Under the pieces are notes generated by a model. The model was not told the origin of the DNA. It saw only the letters and a program-made list of their open reading frames with translations, and searched no databases. Below, piece after piece: positions 36,025-45,543 of a stretch of DNA of 64,000 nt; position 1 is the first letter of the stretch; each line of letters opens with the position of its first letter. A program made the position numbers and the translations under genes. The DNA comes from Stigmatella ashevillena. GTDB taxonomy: Bacteria; Myxococcota; Myxococcia; Myxococcales; Myxococcaceae. Where the stretch lies: the NCBI RefSeq assembly GCF_028368975.1, contig NZ_JAQNDM010000002.1, forward strand, positions 6,132,425 through 6,196,424, given 5' to 3'.

Positions 36025-36807
36025 GTGGCCATCTCCCCCCTGTCCAACCACTCCCAGGCCTTCCGTCCCACCCAGAATGACGCCGCGTTCTCCCCGAGCG
36101 CTGTGTCGTCGCCCTCCCTCCAGAGCGGCGGGTGCGTCTCCAAGTCGAACGCCAACCCCATGGGAGATCTGCTGAAGGACAGCTTTGGGGGCGGCCAGGA
36201 GAAGGGGGCCCAGCTGGGTCAACTCCTCGAGGGCGTCAAGGAGCTCCTGTCGGCGGTGCAGCAGCTGACGGAGCTGCTCCAGTCCCCCGAGATCGGTGGC
36301 GAGTCACCCGTGGGCGGCGCGGCGGCGGCCGGAGCCCCGAGCGCGGCGGGTGCCCCGAGTGCGGCGGGTGCACCCAGCGCTGCGGGCGCGGGCGGAGCGG
36401 GAGGCGCCGGTGGGGCCGGGGGCGCTGCCGCCGCGGGCAATGCGCCCGAGGGTCAGGTGGGCGATTGGATCAAGCAGGCGCAGGAGATCCTGAGCGCGGC
36501 GGGCGTGCCGGCCGACAAGATGAACGCCCAGGACATCGCGACCATCATCCAGCACGAGTCCAGCGGCAACCCCAACGCCATCAACGAGTGGGACGACAAC
36601 GCCAAGAATGGCACCCCGTCCATCGGCCTGATGCAGACCATCCAGCCGACGTTCGACGCGAACAAGCTGCCGGGCCATGACGACATCCGGAACCCCGTGG
36701 ACAACATCATCGCCGCGGTGCGCTACGCGGTGGACCGCTACGGCTCGGTGTCCAACGTGCCCGGCATCCAGGGGCTCAACGGCGGTGGCGGCTACGTCGG
36801 TTACTGA
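36025..36807 (+). CDS. SLT-type lytic transglycosylase with low-complexity linker
   Basis: The GTG start at 36025 has TAGGAG 8 bases upstream. The 260-residue protein has a Ser/Gln-rich N-terminus, a helix (about 58-88), a PSAAGA/GGA repeat linker (about 98-138) and a C-terminal SLT domain (about 145-260) with catalytic E178 (IIQHESSGNP), NAKNGTPSIGLMQ and NIIAAVRYAVDRYGSV. The SLT domain resembles those in phage tape-measure proteins that cut peptidoglycan during DNA entry. No signal peptide is visible, so secretion must be non-classical or lysis-linked. It is followed by a strong terminator. Confidence 0.82.
   Translation: MAISPLSNHSQAFRPTQNDAAFSPSAVSSPSLQSGGCVSKSNANPMGDLLKDSFGGGQEKGAQLGQLLEGVKELLSAVQQLTELLQSPEIGGESPVGGAAAAGAPSAAGAPSAAGAPSAAGAGGAGGAGGAGGAAAAGNAPEGQVGDWIKQAQEILSAAGVPADKMNAQDIATIIQHESSGNPNAINEWDDNAKNGTPSIGLMQTIQPTFDANKLPGHDDIRNPVDNIIAAVRYAVDRYGSVSNVPGIQGLNGGGGYVGY
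36315..36440 (+). repeat. In-frame low-complexity repeat (Pro-Ser-Ala-Ala-Gly-Ala / Gly-Gly-Ala)
   Basis: Three copies of an 18-base unit coding GAPSAA are followed by GGA/GGAGGC triplet-rich repeats in the linker of the SLT gene. The tract is likely to vary in length between strains. Confidence 0.7.
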
Positions 36808-36840
36808 GAAACGCTGATCCACTCTTGATACAGATGTCGC

Positions 36841-36884
36841 AACGCCCCGGGCGCCCTCAGGTGCTCCGGGGCGTTCTCTTTTCT
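36841..36884 (+). terminator. Rho-independent terminator after SLT gene
   Basis: A perfect 10-bp stem (AACGCCCCGG at 36841-36850 with its complement at 36866-36875) is followed by CTCTTTTCT. It lies 33 bp after the stop codon. Confidence 0.9.
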
Positions 36885-36950
36885 GGCCGTGAGCGGCAGG
36901 TGGGCCCACTCTTTCCGCGCCACACCCGTCCTCGTCTGAAAGGCAAAGCC

Positions 36951-38930
36951 TTGCCCACCGGCCCTCGTCGTCTTTGTTTCACCGCGGTGCTGCTGCTCTC
37001 CCTCGCGGCCTGCACTGCTCAGTCGCCAGAAGGCTCCGTCCAATTCGCTGCCTCCATTCCGCAGGCCCTGTCCGCAAGCGACGTCACCCGCGTCCAGGTG
37101 ACTGTCTCTGCTTCCGGTATGGACTCCCTCTCCGTCGAATTGGCTCAATCCAACGGCTCTTGGGGAGGCCTCATCGGCAACATCCCCGCGGGCCCGGACC
37201 GCTCTTTTGCCGCCCAGGCCTTCGACGCCTCGGGCACCCTGCGCTTTCAGGGGCAGACGTCTGGCGTCACCCTTTCCGCCAACCAGACCACCGCCGTCGC
37301 CCTCATGCTCCAGGAGGTTTCATCGCCGCCTCCTTACACCAATGAGGCGCCGCTCATTGACTCCCTCGTCGCCTCCTCCACATCGGTCCTGACCGGCGGC
37401 TCGCTCACCCTGACCGCCACGGCGCATGATCCCAACCCCGGCGACACCCTCACCCTGGCGTGGACGGCCTCCAGCGGCACCTTCTCCGATTTCACCTCGG
37501 CCACTCCCTCGTGGACGGCGCCTGCCTCCGCGGGCATCCAGACCCTCACCCTCACCGTGACGGACTCTCAAGGGGCGGCTGTCTCCATCTCCTTGGCCAT
37601 CAACGTCATCTCGGGAGCCTCCACCGGCAACGCCGCCCTCAACATCTCCTTCAACCTCTGGCCCGTTGTCTCGAAGGTGTCGGCTTCGCTCAATCGCCTC
37701 GACGCCGGACAGACCACCGTTGTTTCCGCCCTGGCCTCCGATGCGGATGGCGATGGCCTGTCCTACCAGTGGGCCGCCTCCTGCCCGGGCACCTGGACGA
37801 ATGCGACTTCCCGCGATGCCTCCTTCGTCCCGTCCTCGGTGCCGGCGGGTGCGTGTAACAACTGCCGTCTCACCGTCACCGTCCAGGACGGCCGGGGTGG
37901 GCAGACAGAGGGCTCGCTCTCCCTGTGCGTCACCACCCCCTCCGCCGAGCGGTTCCCACCCCTGTTCACCCATTTCTATCAGTCAGCCCTCTCCACCACT
38001 CCGGGCCAAACGGTGGCCTTCGAGGTCACCGCCCTGGACCCCCAGGCCAGCGCCCTGACGTTTGCGTGGACGGCCAATGTCGGCTCGCTGGCCACGGCGC
38101 AGGACACCGCGAGCACGAGCCGCGTCGTGTGGACGGCCCCGTCCGCGGTTGAGGCGGATATCACCCCCACCCTCACCGCGGTGGTGACCAATGCCCATGG
38201 CCTCTCGGCCTCGACGTCGTTCTCGGTCTCCGGGCTGCCCACCACCTATCCCTCCGGCACCCTCACGAGTGGGGGATTGACGTGGCTCAAACCGAGGGCG
38301 GTTCCATCGACCTGGGTGGATGCCCAGGCGTATTGCGCGAACATGGCCATTGCCGGCCAAACCAGTTGGCGGCTGCCCACGGCGCAGGAACTGCTGGCGC
38401 TGGGGATCGAAAAAGGTGCTCCTTTCTTCGCGGAGCAGGGCTGGCCGCTCGACTGGCTCTGGACCCTGAATCCGATCCTGAGTGGGCATGTCGTGGTGCA
38501 CATGTCTCCCCCCCGCGAGAGCTGGGGCAATATGGCGATTACCAGCCAGTTCTTCGTGACGTGTGTCCGAGGGACCGGCGAGTTTCCAGCCACCTTCTCG
38601 CATGCAGGGATGACCTGGACGCGGGCCGATGCGGTCGAGCGAACGTATGCGATGGCGGAAGCGTACTGCGCGAACACCGCGATCTCTGGCCAGATGGGTT
38701 GGCGGCTGCCGTCCGAATCGGAGTTGGGGGCTTTGCACACCGCGAAGGGCAGCAATTTTCTGGCGAGAGCGGGCTGGACGCTCGAGTGGGTTTGGACATC
38801 GACGCCGCATGCCTCGGGACACAAGGTGATGCGTGACGGCGGCACCTTGAGTTGGGGGGATGGGACCTCCTTGCTCCCGATGACCTGCGTGTACCCAGGG
38901 GTCCTGCTGGCCTCAAGCCCAGCCCATTAG
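36951..38930 (+). CDS. Lipoprotein with Ig-like repeats and two C-terminal Lcl_C/DUF1566 domains
   Basis: The start is probably TTG at 36951 (AAAGG upstream), because longer frames run through the preceding terminator. The 659-residue product has a lipobox (LAAC), then Ig/PKD-like modules with SLTLTATAHDPNPGDTLTLAWTASSGTF-type and ASDADGDGLSYQW signatures (about 130-440), and two copies of a DUF1566-like fold (about 445-560 and 560-655; each has GLTW/GMTW, AYCANxAISGQxxWRLPxxxEL). This C-terminal fold is related to surface ligand-binding domains. It should sit on the outer surface and bind sugars or proteins; the partner is unknown. Confidence 0.72.
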   Translation: MPTGPRRLCFTAVLLLSLAACTAQSPEGSVQFAASIPQALSASDVTRVQVTVSASGMDSLSVELAQSNGSWGGLIGNIPAGPDRSFAAQAFDASGTLRFQGQTSGVTLSANQTTAVALMLQEVSSPPPYTNEAPLIDSLVASSTSVLTGGSLTLTATAHDPNPGDTLTLAWTASSGTFSDFTSATPSWTAPASAGIQTLTLTVTDSQGAAVSISLAINVISGASTGNAALNISFNLWPVVSKVSASLNRLDAGQTTVVSALASDADGDGLSYQWAASCPGTWTNATSRDASFVPSSVPAGACNNCRLTVTVQDGRGGQTEGSLSLCVTTPSAERFPPLFTHFYQSALSTTPGQTVAFEVTALDPQASALTFAWTANVGSLATAQDTASTSRVVWTAPSAVEADITPTLTAVVTNAHGLSASTSFSVSGLPTTYPSGTLTSGGLTWLKPRAVPSTWVDAQAYCANMAIAGQTSWRLPTAQELLALGIEKGAPFFAEQGWPLDWLWTLNPILSGHVVVHMSPPRESWGNMAITSQFFVTCVRGTGEFPATFSHAGMTWTRADAVERTYAMAEAYCANTAISGQMGWRLPSESELGALHTAKGSNFLARAGWTLEWVWTSTPHASGHKVMRDGGTLSWGDGTSLLPMTCVYPGVLLASSPAH

Positions 38931-38936
38931 CGCGCT

Positions 38937-39356
38937 CTATCGCTGGACAGCAAGGATGCGACGCCCCGGCACATCGACAGCGTAGGTCGATTCCATATCA
39001 AGAATCGGATCTTTCTTCTCGCAGACACCGGGCCGTAGCGTCACACGGACGAACGTCACGCCCTCTGGACCCGGTGACGCAATCACATCGTACGACTCAC
39101 GTTGGTAGAGGCAAACCTCCTCAGGAGTCGCCCCCTTGTGGGGCTTCGTCTCCAAGGGAAGAAAGTCTGCAAGAGCAAGCGCCATGGCTGTCACCATGGC
39201 GCCGGAAAGTGTCGTCCGTGTTTCGGACGGCAAATCCAGAGGAAACTGTACGCGCGCCGCTTCTTCGGGAGGCGCATGCGGAGGCCGGGAGGAGTGGCGA
39301 AAGAGGGCACACGCTGGAAGCAGCAGGGACAGCAGCAGGAAGGTTACGCGCCTCAT
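38937..39356 (-). CDS. Hypothetical lipoprotein
   Basis: The start at 39356 (MRRVTFLLL) has CGGAG 7 bases upstream; the frame is open 13 codons further. The 139-residue product has a type II signal peptide ending in LLLPAC, then a domain without recognised family. A Cys pair (EEVCLY and PGVCEK) may form a disulfide. Its 3' end lies 6 bp from the convergent Ig/DUF1566 lipoprotein gene. Function unknown. Confidence 0.65.
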   Translation of the reverse strand: MRRVTFLLLSLLLPACALFRHSSRPPHAPPEEAARVQFPLDLPSETRTTLSGAMVTAMALALADFLPLETKPHKGATPEEVCLYQRESYDVIASPGPEGVTFVRVTLRPGVCEKKDPILDMESTYAVDVPGRRILAVQR

Positions 39357-39407
39357 GCAGTCTCCGAGTGGTTTGGCTTGCATCCGAGGGGGCATCCCCT
39401 TTTGCGG

Positions 39408-41066
39408 TTAGTGGCGGGAAACGGCCCACCAACCAGGGGCTGGCGTCACGTTCAGATCTCCACCGCCCACGACGTTCCTTCCATTCAGTAACCAGACCGC
39501 CAAGGTTCGTGTCGTCACATTCTGCATCAGGAGGTCTGGGCGACCATCGGCGTTGAAGTCCTCCGCCCCTGTAAGCTTCCACCCTGCTCCTGGCACCGAG
39601 GTAATCTCGGTGCCGACTGCCACGTTCACTCCGTTCATCAGCCACACGCCAATGGTCCTTGTCGTGTCGTGCTGAAGCAAGATGTCTGCGTGCCCATCGC
39701 GGTTGAGGTCGCTTGCGGCCACGGCCCGCCAGCCCGGCCCAGGCGTGATAGGCACCAGGGGTCCTGAAAACACGTTGGTCCCATTCAACATCCACACTGC
39801 CAGTGCCCGTGTTGTTTCATGCTGCAAGAGAATGTCCGCGCGGTGATCCGCGTTGAAGTCACCTACCCCCGCGACCCACCAGCCGGGACCGGGTGTAGAG
39901 TTGACCTCGGTGCCTCCTGCCAACATTCTTCCATTCGTCACCCACAGTCCGATGCGGCCGGTCAACTCGTTCTGGAGAACGATATCAGTATTTCCATCTG
40001 CGTTGAGGTCGCCCACCGCCACGGCTCGCCAATTCGGCTCGGGTGTGATCGGTTCTTCTGCAGCATATATCAAGGAGGTCCCGTTGACTGCCCACAGGCC
40101 CAGACGTCGACGCGTCTCGTGCTGTAGCAGGACGAAGCCCGGCGTCATGTTGTATACAGACATTGTTGGATAGAGGAGTGTCGCTGCCTGGATGTCTGAG
40201 AAACTCAGGCCTGTACGCTGCCCAATGACTTGGCCACCGAGGGTTTCAATGGTGGGTTGCCCGTTTGCCGAGAACGCGAAGGCATCGTAATGCATGATGG
40301 AGCCAAAGTCATATCCGAACAGATCGTCTCCATCGGAGATGTGCTGACCGAAGTTGTGCTCGTGGCCTGCTTGGACGTTTTCCAAGCGGATGCGCACGAA
40401 TCTGTTGCGGTCTTCACGGCTTTGCTCGTGCCAAAGGCCGATGGCGTGGCCAATTTCATGGATGGTGTTGCCGGTGCTGCAGCCATCCGCCAGTGTCACG
40501 AACTGCTGATTTCCTTTTCGGCCGACATGGGAACTACACCCACTGCCACGCTGGAAGGTGACGTAGTCTGGGAAGGAGGCCGAATGCTCGGCCAGCCGCT
40601 GGACGAACCGCACGGGGGTATTTGCCTCCCAATGCCGGATGGCTGCTGTCACGCGGGCCTGATTAGGAAGGGCCGCGTCAATGGTGAACGGGACGACAGC
40701 GTTTGGCCAGCGGTATCTCAGGTCGGATATTGCAATGCTTTGCGCAGACACGTCATTCAAGAGGGAATCCCGCAGCCGCTGAGATTCATTCTCCACAGCA
40801 TCCACGCTTCCGAGGCGGATGTCGCCCTCGAGGAAGGCCTCGCCATCGACGATGGCATAATTCACTGGCTGTGGCTGCAGCCGCTTTCCGATGCGAAGGA
40901 ACCCCGTGCCCATTGGCGCGTTCGCTGGGACCGAAGCCCACTCCCATTGAGCTGTATCGGCTGTAAGTACACGGGAATCCTCTTCTGGTGGTGCGCAGCC
41001 CAGAGTGCCCAATATGGTGAGCGAAACACCATGCATGAGCCAGTGCTTCTTGATGCTGAAAGTCAT
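39408..41066 (-). CDS. Astacin-like (M12A) secreted metalloprotease with FG-GAP-like repeats
   Basis: The 552-residue product has a lipobox (LGTLGC) and a propeptide-like region, then an astacin domain (about 110-305) with the zinc motif HEIGHAIGLWHEQSR (H203, H207, H213, catalytic E204) and the Met-turn SIMHY. The C-terminal half has about five repeats of about 47 residues of the VCBS/FG-GAP type (VGDxNxDGxxDIxLQxExTxxxGLWxxNG). The repeats should form a propeller with calcium-binding DxNxDGxxD loops. It probably digests prey or matrix proteins outside the cell. An 860-bp gene-free stretch lies upstream. Confidence 0.9.
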   Translation of the reverse strand: MTFSIKKHWLMHGVSLTILGTLGCAPPEEDSRVLTADTAQWEWASVPANAPMGTGFLRIGKRLQPQPVNYAIVDGEAFLEGDIRLGSVDAVENESQRLRDSLLNDVSAQSIAISDLRYRWPNAVVPFTIDAALPNQARVTAAIRHWEANTPVRFVQRLAEHSASFPDYVTFQRGSGCSSHVGRKGNQQFVTLADGCSTGNTIHEIGHAIGLWHEQSREDRNRFVRIRLENVQAGHEHNFGQHISDGDDLFGYDFGSIMHYDAFAFSANGQPTIETLGGQVIGQRTGLSFSDIQAATLLYPTMSVYNMTPGFVLLQHETRRRLGLWAVNGTSLIYAAEEPITPEPNWRAVAVGDLNADGNTDIVLQNELTGRIGLWVTNGRMLAGGTEVNSTPGPGWWVAGVGDFNADHRADILLQHETTRALAVWMLNGTNVFSGPLVPITPGPGWRAVAASDLNRDGHADILLQHDTTRTIGVWLMNGVNVAVGTEITSVPGAGWKLTGAEDFNADGRPDLLMQNVTTRTLAVWLLNGRNVVGGGDLNVTPAPGWWAVSRH

Positions 41067-41928
41067 GTTGTGCTCCTGTGTATGCCAAATCTCGCGTCAA
41101 GAGGGATGAGCTTGTTTGAGGCGAGCCTTGATGGAGAATGTACGCTGAGTCAGATTGGCCCCGCTCTAGTTTCACCGGGACTTTACGTCGGCTCGCAGAA
41201 CGGGCCTTGATGCTGAAGCCGTGGCGAGGATTTGGTGATCCGCGAAAAGGCTGCGGCTTTGTTTAGAGCGCCTAGTTGTACTGCTACCACTGCGGCAGGG
41301 CCGCCTCTGTCCAAGGCAAGGCTACCTGGATCAGCGGCTTGTCACTCTATTAGGGCCACTCCACTGTCCCGGTCGCGAAAACTCGTTACTCCAGTTAAAT
41401 GGCTTGGGATGATTGTTCTCATTGGTCGGCTCCTGAGGCCGTGTTCATAAGAGGGAGACAGGAAGTGGCCGAGCTATGCACGATTTATGACAGGTTGACT
41501 TTGCGGAAGGACCGGCAATGGCGCTTGAGGTTGCTCCGATGATGACCGGCAACGCTCAACGGCTGCGAACCGCAAGCTTCCTTGAACGCGGCTCTTCCCA
41601 CTCATCGGCAGTATGCCAGTCCTTTCGATGGTCCCAATGAACTCGGTGGGGGATCGAAATGAGCGCGCACAGTAACGCTGGATGGACCCATGGGCCGGGC
41701 GGACCTGTCAAGAGAGTTGCATCCCTCGGCCCTTCCTCACCATCTCACATCCTCAATTCAGCCAAGCGAAGTCATTCCGTTCAGAGGAAGCCGCAGGAGC
41801 TCAATTAGGTGGTTAGGCACCCGTTCTCCCAGGACGTGAGCCTACCTGAGAAGAGGAGCTGACGGGAAGAGACCCAACGGGTAGGATGAAGCCAGGAAGG
41901 AGGCCACCGCTTTCCCGGGAGGAGCCCC
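41067..41928. other. Gene-free region (about 860 bp)
   Basis: No reading frame on either strand has family-like content, and stops are frequent. Base composition is visibly lower in GC than the flanks (AT-rich runs near 41250-41520). It must hold the promoters of the divergent astacin-like protease and Ser/Thr kinase genes. It may include decayed insertion sequence or gene remnants, but none can be named. No terminator or strong dyad was seen. Confidence 0.5.
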
Positions 41929-43284
41929 ATGGACGAGCTGATTCCCGAGGCGCTTCCGGACGGGACCGTCCTGGGACCGTGGAAAGTGGATGGACGCGCG
42001 GGCTACGGCACGTATGGCGCGGTTTATCGGGCCCACCGGACGGGACGGCTATTCCCCCCGCCGGTGGCCCTCAAAGTGGCGCGCTATCCGGACGATTCAC
42101 GCTTCGACCGTGAGGCGGAACTGCTCTCCCGGATCCAGCACCCCGGCGTCCCTCGCCTCCTGGGGCGGGGCGTCTGGAAAGGAGGTCCTAACGGAGACAG
42201 GCACCCCTACGTGGTGATGCAGTGGGTGGAAGGCATCCGGCTGTATGACTGGGGGAAAGAGCGGTCCTTTACGTCCCGCCAAGTGCTGCGGGTGCTGGCC
42301 CAGGCGGCGCGGGCGCTGGAGGCGACCCATGCGGTTCAAGGGCTGCACCGGGATATGAAGGGAGAAAATATCCTGGTGAGCCCCGAGGGCCGCGCCTTCC
42401 TCATGGATTTCGGGTGTGGCACCTGGGCAGGGGCGGCCCCGCTCACCGAGGGGCTGTTGGCTCCTGGCACCAAGATCTACCGCAGCCCTCAGGCGCTGCG
42501 GTTCCACTGGAACCATCGCCGCTCGGCCCATGCCCATTACCAGGCCACACCCGCGGATGACGTGTATGCGCTGGGAGTGACAGCCTATCGCCTGTGCACG
42601 GGCGTCTACCCGCCCCTGGCGACGGCCGCCTCTCTCGTAGGCGATGATGCACGAGACACCCAGGAGGTGCTGGTGCCTCCGAGTCAGCTCAAGCCGCTGG
42701 CGCCCGCCTTGGAGGGCCTCATTCTCCGCATGCTTTCCGACAGGCCCCAGGATCGAGGCAGCGCGGGTGAACTGGCCGCAGCCATGGAAGCTGCGGCAGC
42801 AACCGCTGGGGCTGAAGCCGATGTGCCATTGAACCTGCCGAGCAGGTCCTCGAAAGTCACGAGCCCACCCGCTGCGGTCCCTCGCCACGAGGGAAGCTGG
42901 CCCGCCGTACTCCTCGCCTTGACCGTTGGGTGTCTCCTCCTGATGGCGGAACACGTGAAGTGGGAGGGGCTCTGGGCGTCTCCTTCTCTCCTGGAGGATG
43001 GCGGGACCCGGGGCGTGGCGGACACAGCCCTGGAAGGGTTTCCGACGTCCAGCGTGGCGCAGGAGCCCCAGCCAAGAGGGTTGAGCCTCGACATGTTGAA
43101 GGAGCCTCTCCCGGGCCAACGCCGCCCGCCGTGCCCTCGCTGGCAGGTCAGCATCCGGGGAGGCTGTTGGTTCGAAGTCCTGCAAGCCTCCCCCCCCTGC
43201 GGAGAGAGCGCTTACGACTGGAAAGGGGCCTGTTACTCCCCTGTGCTCGCACCGCCACGGCCCAGCACCTCGGACACACCGTAG
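41929..43284 (+). CDS. Eukaryotic-type Ser/Thr protein kinase with Cys-rich extracytoplasmic tail
   Basis: The 451-residue protein has a kinase domain (about 15-285) with a G-loop GRAGYGTYGAVY, K49 (VALKVARY), HRDMKGENIL (H140, D142) and DFGCGT (D160), so it should be active. A membrane helix lies at about 323-340, and a C-terminal tail of about 110 residues has paired Cys (RRPPCPRWQVSIRGGCW, SPPCGESAYDWKGACYSP). This tail is typical of many myxobacterial kinases and may sense an outside ligand. No forkhead-associated or other partner gene is adjacent. Confidence 0.93.
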   Translation: MDELIPEALPDGTVLGPWKVDGRAGYGTYGAVYRAHRTGRLFPPPVALKVARYPDDSRFDREAELLSRIQHPGVPRLLGRGVWKGGPNGDRHPYVVMQWVEGIRLYDWGKERSFTSRQVLRVLAQAARALEATHAVQGLHRDMKGENILVSPEGRAFLMDFGCGTWAGAAPLTEGLLAPGTKIYRSPQALRFHWNHRRSAHAHYQATPADDVYALGVTAYRLCTGVYPPLATAASLVGDDARDTQEVLVPPSQLKPLAPALEGLILRMLSDRPQDRGSAGELAAAMEAAAATAGAEADVPLNLPSRSSKVTSPPAAVPRHEGSWPAVLLALTVGCLLLMAEHVKWEGLWASPSLLEDGGTRGVADTALEGFPTSSVAQEPQPRGLSLDMLKEPLPGQRRPPCPRWQVSIRGGCWFEVLQASPPCGESAYDWKGACYSPVLAPPRPSTSDTP

Positions 43285-43502
43285 AAGCAGGTAGGCGCGC
43301 CATGGAGGGCGTTCCCGTGTGAGTAGCGCGCGGGGTTACTCCCGGGTGCGCGCTTGTGATTCTCCACGCTACAGCGAGAGACCTCCTGGGGAAGAGGCCC
43401 CTTCGGGCCTGCCCTACCTGGGGCGGTGGCTCGCCTCTTGCTTTTCAAGAATCCGCATATCGCCGGATGAGACAAGGGCCGGCGTCCTTGGAGGACAAAG
43501 AC

Positions 43503-44984
43503 ATGATGGCGCGTGGGCTTTCCTGGGAGCGGTGTTTCCGTGGGGTGGGGCTCTCGGTAGCGCTCTGCCTGATGGGGTGTGGGCCCGTCTTGGACAGCGC
43601 GGGGGACGAGGCTGGAGCGGAGCAGGGGTGGTGGGAGGACGCCATCCGCATCCCCAACTCGCTCCTCACGAGAGCGCTCGTGTTCAATTCGATGACCACG
43701 AACAGGACGGCCATCCAGTACCTCAGGACGACCTCGCTGACGACGCTCTTTGCTCCGCCTGGAATCCCTTTCATTCAAAGCCAGTTGCGCGATCCCAACG
43801 CACAGTTGGTCATGTCCTACCTCGTGGGGTGTGCCCTGCCGGCGGGGCAGCCGCTGCCATGGCAAGATCCCATCACGGGCACTCTCCGGAACTGGACGGG
43901 AGAGGCCGGGCTGTGTCCCGAGTGGGCCACGTCGTCCACCCCCTCGAATGCATGCCTGGAGCGGGTGTCCGCCTGCCTCCTCGCGCGCAACAACCCCTTT
44001 GGTCGGCGGGTGGATCTGTCCATGCGGGGGGAGAACCCGTCGAACCCGAACACCTTCAGCTTGGAATTGCAGACGCGCCCCTCTGGGTACTACCCGGGGG
44101 TCTCGTCGTCGGTGGCCAGCCTCTCCGCCTGCACGTCGACGCAGTCGGGTGCCAGCCGAAACTGTGGTTGGAAGGTGGACTACATTGGCGCATGCGCGCC
44201 GGAATCTCTGGTGCGTGTGGGGGCGGGGGGATCCCTCTCACCTTCGTGCAGTGGTGCCCCGCTGGGGTCCACGTCCAGCGGGCAATTGCTGCTTCGGGTG
44301 TGCGGGGACATCGCCAGTTGCGATGACACGGCGAAGCTGAACCTGACGGACACGTGCAGTGCCTCCCCGGCCCCGGAAGGGACGTTCACCTGCCCTCCGT
44401 CGGGTTACTTCAACGTGATGACGGCACCGACCATCAGCTCTGCGCAGGCCTCGGGCACGGTGGATGTCGCGGCGGCTGGCGGCTACCGCCTGTCCGAGGC
44501 GGAGGTCTTCCCAGTCAGGGAAGGTGCCTACTACGGGACGATCTTCGACGCGAAAGCGCTGGCCATCGAGATCCGCATGGACGGCCCTCATGCGGTGGCG
44601 GTCGACGTGGTGACGAACCAGGTGCTGGGTCTGGCCTCGGCAGCGTCGGTGAGCGGCTCGGTGTACCGGAAGATGTACTCTTGCTACGACTCGAATTGGA
44701 CAAACGGCTACGCGGCGGCCACCTACCGCGTCTGCGCGGATCCGTCGAACGTCGAGGACTGCGCCGCCCTGGTGATGGGAGCGTGCCGGGATGCAGCCGC
44801 TCCCGCCTTCCCAGGCTCGAAGTGCGCGACGGACGATGGCCCCATGGTGGTGGGGGACGGCGACTATGAAGGCTGCCGGAGCAATGACAACGCCCTCTGG
44901 ATGAACCCCGTCACCGTCTTTCTCCATGCGCCGTGTGATGTGCTGGGCGGATACAAAAACCCCACGCTGTGCCAGCGCAGGTAG
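43503..44984 (+). CDS. Hypothetical lipoprotein, Cys-rich
   Basis: The start at 43503 (MMARGLSWERC) has GGAGG 8 bases upstream. The 493-residue product has a lipobox (LCLMGC) and a 470-residue extracytoplasmic part with many Cys (over 20), Ser/Thr- and Gly-rich segments and no recognised domain. Motifs such as PYLVGCALPAG-like, CLERVSACLLARNNPFG and GACRDAAAPAFPG recur in similar myxobacterial lipoproteins as I recall. Role unknown; a surface scaffold is the safest guess. Confidence 0.68.
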   Translation: MMARGLSWERCFRGVGLSVALCLMGCGPVLDSAGDEAGAEQGWWEDAIRIPNSLLTRALVFNSMTTNRTAIQYLRTTSLTTLFAPPGIPFIQSQLRDPNAQLVMSYLVGCALPAGQPLPWQDPITGTLRNWTGEAGLCPEWATSSTPSNACLERVSACLLARNNPFGRRVDLSMRGENPSNPNTFSLELQTRPSGYYPGVSSSVASLSACTSTQSGASRNCGWKVDYIGACAPESLVRVGAGGSLSPSCSGAPLGSTSSGQLLLRVCGDIASCDDTAKLNLTDTCSASPAPEGTFTCPPSGYFNVMTAPTISSAQASGTVDVAAAGGYRLSEAEVFPVREGAYYGTIFDAKALAIEIRMDGPHAVAVDVVTNQVLGLASAASVSGSVYRKMYSCYDSNWTNGYAAATYRVCADPSNVEDCAALVMGACRDAAAPAFPGSKCATDDGPMVVGDGDYEGCRSNDNALWMNPVTVFLHAPCDVLGGYKNPTLCQRR

Positions 44985-45068
44985 CCGCGCGGAGCCCGCC
45001 AGAAAAAGGGCAACTGGGGGGTTGCGCTTCAGGGCACCTCTGCTTAATGTGCAACCTGGAGGTTGCCT

Positions 45069-45533
45069 ATGGCTGCGTCAGACACGGACCGTATCGAGAA
45101 GAAGATCCTGCTGCGTGCACCCCGCGCCCGCGTCTGGCGCGCGCTCTCGGATGCCGCGGAGTTCGGCACCTGGTTTGGGGTGAAGCTGGAGGGCACCTTC
45201 GCACCGGGGGCACGGATCACGGGAAAAGTCCTGCACCCCGATTACGCGCACGTGCCGTTCGAGCTCACCATCGAGCGGATGGAGCCTGAACGATTGCTCT
45301 CCTGGCGTGCGCCCCCGCACCCCGTCGAGCAGGGCAAGGATTACTCCGACGAACCCACGACCCTTGTGGTGTTTGAACTGGAGGACGTGCCGGGGGGGAC
45401 GATGCTCACGGTGGTGGAGTCCGGCTTTGATGGGGTTCCGCTCTCGCGGCGCGCGGAGGCATACCGGGGAAATGAAGAGGGGTGGAGGATCCAGATGGGG
45501 AACATCGAGCGGTATGTCAGCCAGGCGGCCTAG
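45069..45533 (+). CDS. AHSA1/SRPBCC-domain protein
   Basis: The ATG at 45069 follows TGGAGG. The 154-residue protein is a single START-like SRPBCC domain of the AHSA1 type (IEKKILLRAPRARVWRALSDAAEFGTWFG; PFELTIERMEPERLLSWRA; GTMLTVVESGFDGVP). Such proteins bind a hydrophobic ligand and are often paired with ArsR regulators, as here: the ArsR gene starts 10 bp downstream. Confidence 0.88.
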   Translation: MAASDTDRIEKKILLRAPRARVWRALSDAAEFGTWFGVKLEGTFAPGARITGKVLHPDYAHVPFELTIERMEPERLLSWRAPPHPVEQGKDYSDEPTTLVVFELEDVPGGTMLTVVESGFDGVPLSRRAEAYRGNEEGWRIQMGNIERYVSQAA

Positions 45534-45543
45534 CGCTGGGGGA

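Noticed and set aside
36825-36950. Upstream start for the Ig/DUF1566 lipoprotein
   Set aside because: The extension includes the terminator of the preceding gene; TTG 36951 gives a standard lipoprotein signal.
40230-41210. Plus-strand frame of 326 codons opposite the astacin-like gene
   Set aside because: It mirrors a gene with clear HExxHxxGxxH and VCBS motifs; no domain is visible in the shadow.
41250-41640. Insertion-sequence remnant in the gene-free stretch
   Set aside because: The fragments have stops in all frames and no recognisable transposase motif.
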